Shown here one piece after another: positions 6,100-9,953 of a stretch of 9,953 bases of DNA (the first letter of the stretch is position 1; every line of letters begins with the position of its first letter). A program made the position numbers and the translations under genes. The notes below the pieces were generated by a model. That model was not told the origin of the DNA. It was given only the letters and a program-made list of their open reading frames with translations, and ran no database searches. The stretch is from Micavibrio_B sp048498395 (GTDB lineage: Bacteria > Pseudomonadota > Alphaproteobacteria > Micavibrionales > Micavibrionaceae), in the NCBI GenBank assembly GCA_048498395.1, contig JBEHYB010000083.1, positions 1 through 9,953 of the forward strand, read 5' to 3'.

Positions 6100-7116
6100 A
6101 TGAATAATTTAAAAGAAAAAATCCAGATTAGATCAATAGTTCCCGCAGAATGGGCACCGCATAAAGCTATCTGGACGGCGTTCCCGTCTCATGGCGATTT
6201 GTGGCTGGAGAATCTCGAGCCTGCGCAAATTGAGTCTGCGGCGATGATCCGCGCTCTGGCGGAAGCCGATCAAGTCAGAGTGCTCGTCATGGGCGATGAG
6301 GCAGAAGCGGCGGCGAACACATTGATCGGGGTCAATCCGAATGTCGAGATCATCCAGTCGAAATTCGGCGATATCTGGCTGCGCGATACGGGGCCGATTT
6401 TTACGGCGGATGGGAGTGCGCTGCGGTTCAGGAACAACGGCTGGGGCGGCAAATATTCTCTCGAGTATGACGATACGGTTGGCGATCATGTTGCTGCATT
6501 GTCCGGCAAGCCGGTTGTCGAGTTTGATTTTATTCTGGAAGGCGGCGCGGTCGATCAGGATGGCGAAGGTACGCTGCTGACCACGGCGCAATGTATCTTA
6601 AATCCAAACCGCAATAAGGGATGGACGAAAGAGATTGCAGAACAGAAGCTTTGCGAAGCGTTCGGTGCGTCGAAAGTTATCTGGATCGACGAAGGTCTGG
6701 TCAATGACCATACGGATGGTCATATTGACAATATCGTACATTTCGTCGGCCCCGGCAAAGTCGCCTGTATGTCGCCTTATGGCGCGGACGATCCGAACGC
6801 GGAGATTTTAAACCGTATTGCCGAGGCGTTGAAAAATTCGACGGACGCAAAAGGCCGCAAGCTGGAAGTTATCCAGTTGCCGTCTCCGGGGCGTGTCGAG
6901 AATGAAGACGGCGATGTCATCCCGGCAAGCCATATGAATTTCCTGATCGGCAATAAGACTGTCGTCGTGCCTTTGTATGGAGCTGACTCAAGCGATGAAG
7001 CTGTTGCCGTCATTCAGAAAATATTTCCCCATCACAAAGTCGTCGGATTATCATCGACGGCAATTTTATCGGGCGGGGGATCGTTTCATTGTATCACCCA
7101 GCAAGAACCATTATAA
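6100..7116 (+). CDS. aguA: Agmatine deiminase (338 aa)
   Basis: Hydrolyses agmatine to N-carbamoylputrescine and ammonia in the cytoplasm. It belongs to the guanidine-modifying (peptidyl-arginine-deiminase-like) superfamily. Diagnostic segments are EWAPHKAIWTAFPSH near the N-terminus, WLRDTGPIF (Asp96), GWGGKY, LEGGAVD (Glu147), NDHTDGHIDN (His204 and His208), PASHMNFLIGN, and the C-terminal GGGSFHCITQQEP with nucleophile Cys331. All residues expected for covalent catalysis are present. The length is slightly short compared with the usual 345-370, but both ends look complete. The ATG at 6100 follows GGTGAG, whose first bases lie in the right arm of the preceding palindrome. The gene is flanked on both sides by copies of that repeat and is followed by aguB, which acts on its product. 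Confidence 0.95.
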   Translation: MNNLKEKIQIRSIVPAEWAPHKAIWTAFPSHGDLWLENLEPAQIESAAMIRALAEADQVRVLVMGDEAEAAANTLIGVNPNVEIIQSKFGDIWLRDTGPIFTADGSALRFRNNGWGGKYSLEYDDTVGDHVAALSGKPVVEFDFILEGGAVDQDGEGTLLTTAQCILNPNRNKGWTKEIAEQKLCEAFGASKVIWIDEGLVNDHTDGHIDNIVHFVGPGKVACMSPYGADDPNAEILNRIAEALKNSTDAKGRKLEVIQLPSPGRVENEDGDVIPASHMNFLIGNKTVVVPLYGADSSDEAVAVIQKIFPHHKVVGLSSTAILSGGGSFHCITQQEPL

Positions 7117-7120
7117 TTTA

Positions 7121-7194
7121 ACCACGGAGACACAGAGGGCACAGAGAAGGATTAATATACTCTGTGAACTCTTCTTACTCCGTGCCTCCGTGGT
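7121..7194. repeat. Imperfect palindrome (CACAGAG-type dispersed repeat), copy 2
   Basis: The outer arms at 7121-7137 and 7178-7194 (ACCACGGAG at one end, CTCCGTGGT at the other) match over 17 bases with two wobble pairs. After an asymmetric internal loop, CACAGAG (7140-7146) pairs with CTCTGTG (7160-7166). The text is clearly related to copy 1 but has diverged (CGGAG in place of CAGAG, one extra G). Both arms carry matching outer changes, so the outer pairing is kept. It fills most of the 92-base gap between aguA and aguB. Confidence 0.82.
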
Positions 7195-7208
7195 AGAAAG
7201 AGATATAA

Positions 7209-8060
7209 ATGACACGTACTATAACAGTCGCCGCGATCCAGACTTCCTACAATCAGGATATGCAGGCCAATATCGACAAGACCGTCAAATTCGTTCGCAA
7301 AGCGGCAAAGGCGGGCGCGCAGGTGATTCTGCCCTCCGAACTGTTCCAGAATATCTATTTCTGCACGACGCAGGATGAGAGATGGTTCAAAGAAGCTTAT
7401 ACGGTTGCCGACCATCCCTGTGTCAAGGCGATGCAGCCGCTCGCCAAAGAACTGGGTGTCGTGATCCCGGTGTCGATCTTCGAGAAAGACGGTCCGCGCT
7501 ATTACAATTCAGTCGTGATGATCGATGCCGACGGCACGAATATGGGCACATACCGCAAGAGCCATATTCCCGACGGTCCGGGTTATAACGAGAAATACTA
7601 TTTCCGTCCCGGCGATACGGGATTCAAAGTATGGGATACGAAATTCGGTAAGATCGGTGTCGGTATCTGTTGGGACCAATGGTATCCGGAAGCGGCACGC
7701 GCCATGATGCTCAAAGGCGCGGAGATCCTGCTCTACCCGACGGCGATCGGGTCAGAACCGCATGACAGCTCGCTCGATACGGCGGCTCCGTGGCAACGCG
7801 CGATGCAGGGACATGCAGTGTCTAACATCGTGCCCGTGATCGCCGCGAATCGTATCGGCATCGAACAGGGTTACGGCGCGCCACAGAATTTCTACGGCCA
7901 TTCCTTTATCGCCGATCATCGCGGCGATCTGGTCAAATCTTTTGGCAGGACGGAAGAGGGCGTGCTTATCCATACTTTCGATCTGGATTTCCTCAACAGC
8001 CACCGCGCGGCCTGGGGTTTCTTCCGCGACCGAAGACCGGAGTTCTACGCGAAGGATTAA
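7209..8060 (+). CDS. aguB: N-carbamoylputrescine amidase, nitrilase superfamily (283 aa)
   Basis: Hydrolyses N-carbamoylputrescine, the AguA product, to putrescine, carbon dioxide and ammonia. It is a carbon-nitrogen hydrolase with the Glu-Lys-Cys triad: Glu44 in LPSELFQ, Lys117 in YRKSHIPDGPGYNEKYYF, and Cys154 in VGICWDQWYPEAARAM. These motifs, especially HIPDGPGYNEKYYF and CWDQW, are typical of the AguB branch rather than of beta-ureidopropionase or general nitrilases. The length is close to the family norm. The ATG at 7209 has only a weak purine-rich upstream stretch (AGAAAGAGA), just outside the right arm of the repeat, so translation may be modest or depend on structure. Placement directly after aguA completes the two-step agmatine route. 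Confidence 0.94.
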   Translation: MTRTITVAAIQTSYNQDMQANIDKTVKFVRKAAKAGAQVILPSELFQNIYFCTTQDERWFKEAYTVADHPCVKAMQPLAKELGVVIPVSIFEKDGPRYYNSVVMIDADGTNMGTYRKSHIPDGPGYNEKYYFRPGDTGFKVWDTKFGKIGVGICWDQWYPEAARAMMLKGAEILLYPTAIGSEPHDSSLDTAAPWQRAMQGHAVSNIVPVIAANRIGIEQGYGAPQNFYGHSFIADHRGDLVKSFGRTEEGVLIHTFDLDFLNSHRAAWGFFRDRRPEFYAKD

Positions 8061-8081
8061 TGTCCTACGGAACATGGGCAT

Positions 8082-8124
8082 CCTCCCGCCTATTGGTCTT
8101 GGGTCGAAAACTCAAGCTGGGAGG
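8082..8124 (+). promoter_or_regulatory. Hairpin that sequesters the ribosome binding site of the CBS-domain gene
   Basis: GGGAGG (8119-8124) is a strong Shine-Dalgarno sequence 6 bases before the ATG at 8131. It is fully complementary to CCTCCC at 8082-8087. Between them lies a second helix, CTTGGGT (8098-8104) with ACTCAAG (8110-8116), closing a 5-base loop CGAAA and including one wobble pair. Together they form a coaxial hairpin that would hide the ribosome site unless opened by translation from upstream, a protein or temperature. The feature is read directly from complementarity; a regulatory role is inferred. Confidence 0.5.
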
Positions 8125-8130
8125 TTAAAT

Positions 8131-8553
8131 ATGATCAAGGTTCAGGAATGCATGACGTTGGGGTGTATCACGGTTACGCCGTCGACGACGATCGCTGAAG
8201 TTTCAAAAATAATGCGTGACGAGGATATCGGCTTCGTGCCGGTGGTCGATGACGACCGTATGATCGGGATGGTCACCGACCGCGATATCGTCATCCGTTG
8301 CATGGCCGCCGGCATAGACCCGAATATGTGCACGGCGCATGAGGCGATGACGGCGCGGACTTTCTATTGCTTCGTCGACCAGACAGTCGAGGATGTTGCC
8401 GAGAATATGGGCGATATGCAGATACGCCGCCTCCCCGTGGTCAACCGCGACCGGAAACTTGTCGGGGTGATATCGCTCGGCGATATCGCGCAAGCAGCAG
8501 CAACGCGCAAAGTCGGCGAGGCGGAACAGCTGATCACGCAGCGCGCCGCTTAA
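8131..8553 (+). CDS. Twin CBS-domain protein (140 aa)
   Basis: A stand-alone pair of CBS domains, forming a Bateman module that commonly binds adenosine nucleotides or related ligands. The first repeat spans about residues 8-60 (CMTLGCITVTPSTTIAEVSKIM to DRDIVIRCMAAG), with GFVPVVDDDRMIGMVTDRDI as the core. The second spans about 73-124, with RRLPVVNRDRKLVGVISLGDIA. There is no other domain, signal peptide or membrane segment, so it is probably a cytoplasmic sensor. The ATG at 8131 is fixed by GGGAGG 6 bases upstream; the same frame is open further upstream but lacks an alternative ribosome site. It lies 70 bases after aguB on the same strand and may be read through from the polyamine operon. 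Its stop overlaps the stop of the convergent channel gene by four bases. A ligand cannot be named. Confidence 0.88.
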   Translation: MIKVQECMTLGCITVTPSTTIAEVSKIMRDEDIGFVPVVDDDRMIGMVTDRDIVIRCMAAGIDPNMCTAHEAMTARTFYCFVDQTVEDVAENMGDMQIRRLPVVNRDRKLVGVISLGDIAQAAATRKVGEAEQLITQRAA

Positions 8554-9236
8554 TCGTCTTTCTGCGACAGGTGCAATCCGACAAGTCTTGCGAGCAGGAT
8601 CGTCAGGTAAAGCTGGGCGATCAGTGCTTCTATGACCGAGAGATAGCGCGCAGGCTGGCTGACCGGCGTGATATCGCCGTAACCGAGCGTCGTCAGCGTC
8701 ACGAGGCTGTAATAGAGGAACCTGTCGAGCAGGTCTTCGACTCCCTGATGCACGCCGATATTCTGGGTGTGGAAGGAATTGGGTGAGAGATAATCGACGA
8801 TCAGGTACAAGAATCCGAACGCCACGCCGATCAGGATGTAAAGACAGGCCGCGCCCATGATCGTGTTCATGGTCGCCTTGTGCTTACTGAAAATATAAGT
8901 AAACAGTAACATGATCACCCAGCACATGAACGAGAAACTGATCGCCGCCGCGATCACGTCAGCTTCCTGTCCGGGGATCAGGTAGCCGCCGATATTCCCG
9001 GCGAGCGCCAGCGCGCCGAACAGCATCAGGCCCGAGAAATGCTTGGTCGTTTCCTCAACCGCATAAAGTGATGTGCAGAGGATCAGACACAGGATCATCA
9101 GGAAAAGCTCATCGGTGATGAAATTCTCCCGCGTAAAGGCGGCGATCAGCAAAAGCCCGAAGAGACTGCCGAGCAGCAGCCCGAAACGGTTCTGGAACAG
9201 CTCTCGTGATTTAAGGCGGGTCAGCAGGTTCTTCAT
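8550..9236 (-). CDS. Potassium-channel-like membrane protein with TLGYGD filter (228 aa)
   Basis: An inner-membrane ion channel subunit, probably potassium-selective. The selectivity filter TLGYGD is at residues 183-188 within the pore segment DRFLYYSLVTLTTLGYGDITP. About six hydrophobic segments are visible: roughly 18-34, 42-60, 66-85, 95-116, 123-150 and 196-220. The pore lies between the last two. No arginine-patterned S4 helix is present, so it is not a classical voltage-gated channel. The C-terminal tail is short, with no RCK or cyclic-nucleotide domain. The family is the two-helix ion channel domain preceded by four extra helices. Its ATG overlaps the stop of the upstream DUF305 gene as ATGA, implying translational coupling. 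At its 3' end it overlaps the CBS-domain gene stop. Confidence 0.85.
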   Translation of the reverse strand: MKNLLTRLKSRELFQNRFGLLLGSLFGLLLIAAFTRENFITDELFLMILCLILCTSLYAVEETTKHFSGLMLFGALALAGNIGGYLIPGQEADVIAAAISFSFMCWVIMLLFTYIFSKHKATMNTIMGAACLYILIGVAFGFLYLIVDYLSPNSFHTQNIGVHQGVEDLLDRFLYYSLVTLTTLGYGDITPVSQPARYLSVIEALIAQLYLTILLARLVGLHLSQKDD

Positions 9237-9688
9237 TTGTCAGCAGGGCTGTTTTTCTTTTTATCAAGCCATGCCTGCATGAAGGCGATTTCCTTATTCT
9301 GCGCGTCGATGATGCTCTGGGCGAGTTTGCGCAGGTCTTCATCCTTGCCGTTCGCCAGTTCGATCTTGGCCATATCGACCGCGCCTTTATGATGTGGCAG
9401 CATGTTATTGACGAAATCGACATCCGCGTCGCCGCTTGGTCTTACCATCATGTCGTGATGCATCGTCTCGCGCACGGCACCGTACAGGTCTTCACGGCGA
9501 TTGCCTGTTTTTGTGGCGATGGCGTTGTAATTGGTTCTGGAGGTGGGTCTTATTGCCTGATGTGTCGTCGCTTGATCTGCTGCAGCGGCGGGTGCTGGCT
9601 CCATTTGCATCTTCTCGTCAGCGGCGAAGGCAGGGGTCACAGAAAGGGCCAGGCAGGTCAGGAATGCCAAAGTCACATTTTTCGTCAT
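9233..9688 (-). CDS. Secreted DUF305-family protein, possible metal-binding (151 aa)
   Basis: An exported protein with a clear signal peptide (residues 1-22, ending TPAFA before AD), then a low-complexity Ala/Pro/Met linker, then a DUF305 domain. The diagnostic region is DVDFVNNMLPHHKGAVDMAK (about 89-108), preceded by MHHDM (76-80). The His and Met residues (His77, His78, Met80, Met96, His99, His100, Met106) would suit metal binding. DUF305 proteins include the cyanobacterial copper-binding protein CopM, so copper handling in the periplasm is a reasonable guess. I prefer the ATG at 9688 because GAGGA lies 7 bases upstream and it places the signal peptide at the N-terminus. The ATG at 9721 would add 11 non-signal residues and lacks a ribosome site. 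It is coupled to the channel gene through an ATGA overlap. Confidence 0.85.
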   Translation of the reverse strand: MTKNVTLAFLTCLALSVTPAFAADEKMQMEPAPAAAADQATTHQAIRPTSRTNYNAIATKTGNRREDLYGAVRETMHHDMMVRPSGDADVDFVNNMLPHHKGAVDMAKIELANGKDEDLRKLAQSIIDAQNKEIAFMQAWLDKKKNSPADK

Positions 9689-9768
9689 TATATTTTCCTC
9701 AAATTGCAGGTTTCGAAGCATTATTCGGAGATTCCATCAGAAGGATACACTTAAACCGGGCGGAAGAA

Positions 9769-9797
9769 TTGATTTTTATCAAAGGGCAGGGCATAAC
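9769..9797 (+). promoter_or_regulatory. Promoter of the tRNA-Arg gene
   Basis: TTGATT (9769-9774) and CATAAC (9792-9797) are separated by 17 bases. The expected start is near 9804, about 6 bases before the mature tRNA 5' end. The hexamers are of moderate quality (4 of 6 each), but the spacing and position suit a tRNA promoter. The same 121-base gap must also hold the promoter of the divergent DUF305 gene, for which I see no convincing hexamers. Confidence 0.45.
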
Positions 9798-9809
9798 ACC
9801 CCTGTATAC

Positions 9810-9885
9810 GCGCCCGTAGCTCAGGGGATAGAGCGCTGCCCTCCGGAGGCAGAGGCCGGAGGTTCGAATCCTCCCGGGCGCACCA
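9810..9885 (+). tRNA. tRNA-Arg(CCG)
   Basis: A complete 76-base cloverleaf. The acceptor stem GCGCCCG pairs with CGGGCGC, the D arm is GCTC-AGGGGATA-GAGC, and the anticodon stem CTGCC/GGCAG encloses loop CTCCGGA with anticodon CCG at 9843-9845. The T arm is GGAGG-TTCGAAT-CCTCC. The discriminator is A and the CCA end is encoded (9883-9885). It reads CGG arginine codons, which are among the less common arginine codons in the genes of this window. Only 68 bases follow before the window ends, and no clear terminator is seen there. Confidence 0.97.
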
Positions 9886-9953
9886 TTTTTCCTGAATAAA
9901 AGCGTTTTTTAAATGTCGCACACGCTTCGCGCTTCGCGACTGGGCCGGGCGCG

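Noticed and set aside
6133..6591. Minus-strand open frame (152 aa) inside aguA
   Set aside because: It is arginine-rich and motif-free, as expected for antisense of a GC-rich gene.
6027..7194. The repeated CACAGAG text as a CRISPR array or intrinsic terminators
   Set aside because: There are only two copies 1.1 kb apart with a full gene between them. They are palindromic with no spacers and no U-run, so neither reading fits.
6977..7378. Plus-strand frame crossing the aguA end, the second palindrome and the aguB start
   Set aside because: It overlaps two solid genes, and its middle is the repeat read as protein (TTETQRAQRR), a typical spurious translation.
9389..9819. Plus-strand frames opposite the DUF305 gene
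   Set aside because: They lie opposite a gene with a signal peptide, a family motif and a good ribosome site. One also runs into the tRNA promoter.
9886..9953. Terminator or phage attachment site after tRNA-Arg
   Set aside because: AAAAGCGTTTTTT forms only a 4-bp A-T stem. The GTCGC/GCGAC pair at 9915-9940 has no U-run. No repeat of the tRNA 3' end or integrase gene is visible in the window.

Overview
The window reads as bacterial and most likely alphaproteobacterial. A polyamine gene cluster sits behind a structured leader that resembles the alphaproteobacterial speF motif, and the genes are tightly packed with Shine-Dalgarno-led starts. Base composition is moderate GC with AT-rich intergenic regions. 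I cannot name a genus. No gene-free stretch exceeds about 300 bases.

Left part (1-3519): the C-terminal end of an unrecognised protein (1-267); a 171-bp promoter region; a GNAT-type acetyltransferase (439-1185, +); a second GNAT acetyltransferase (1182-1778, -) that meets the first tail to tail with a 4-base overlap; a divergent promoter region with a large imperfect dyad; and a type-B carboxylesterase (1906-3519, +) with an intact Ser-Glu-His triad and no signal peptide.

Central part (3520-8553): a probable polyamine operon. A good sigma70-type promoter (TTGAAA-16-TATATT) starts a leader of about 155 nt, which resembles the speF motif and also contains a complete 23-codon upstream ORF. Downstream lie a fold-III PLP ornithine decarboxylase, a bacterial deoxyhypusine-synthase-like protein, agmatine deiminase (aguA), N-carbamoylputrescine amidase (aguB) and a small twin-CBS-domain protein. 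Ornithine decarboxylase makes putrescine directly, while AguA and AguB make it from agmatine. The deoxyhypusine-synthase-like enzyme probably builds a longer amine, such as homospermidine or its bis-guanidino precursor, because bacteria lack eIF5A. No arginine decarboxylase is present here, so the agmatine source lies elsewhere. Two related long imperfect palindromes, copies of a dispersed CACAGAG-type repeat, sit exactly in the gaps before and after aguA. The CBS gene's ribosome binding site lies in a predicted hairpin.

Right part (8550-9953): on the minus strand, a secreted DUF305 protein and a six-segment potassium-channel-like protein with a TLGYGD filter are joined by an ATGA overlap. 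On the plus strand is a complete tRNA-Arg(CCG) with its own promoter and encoded CCA.

The most interesting region is 3532-3721, the ornithine decarboxylase leader. It may act as an RNA regulator, a nascent-peptide sensor, or both. The deoxyhypusine-synthase-like/AguA/AguB grouping is next, since it could form an agmatine-based route to homospermidine.
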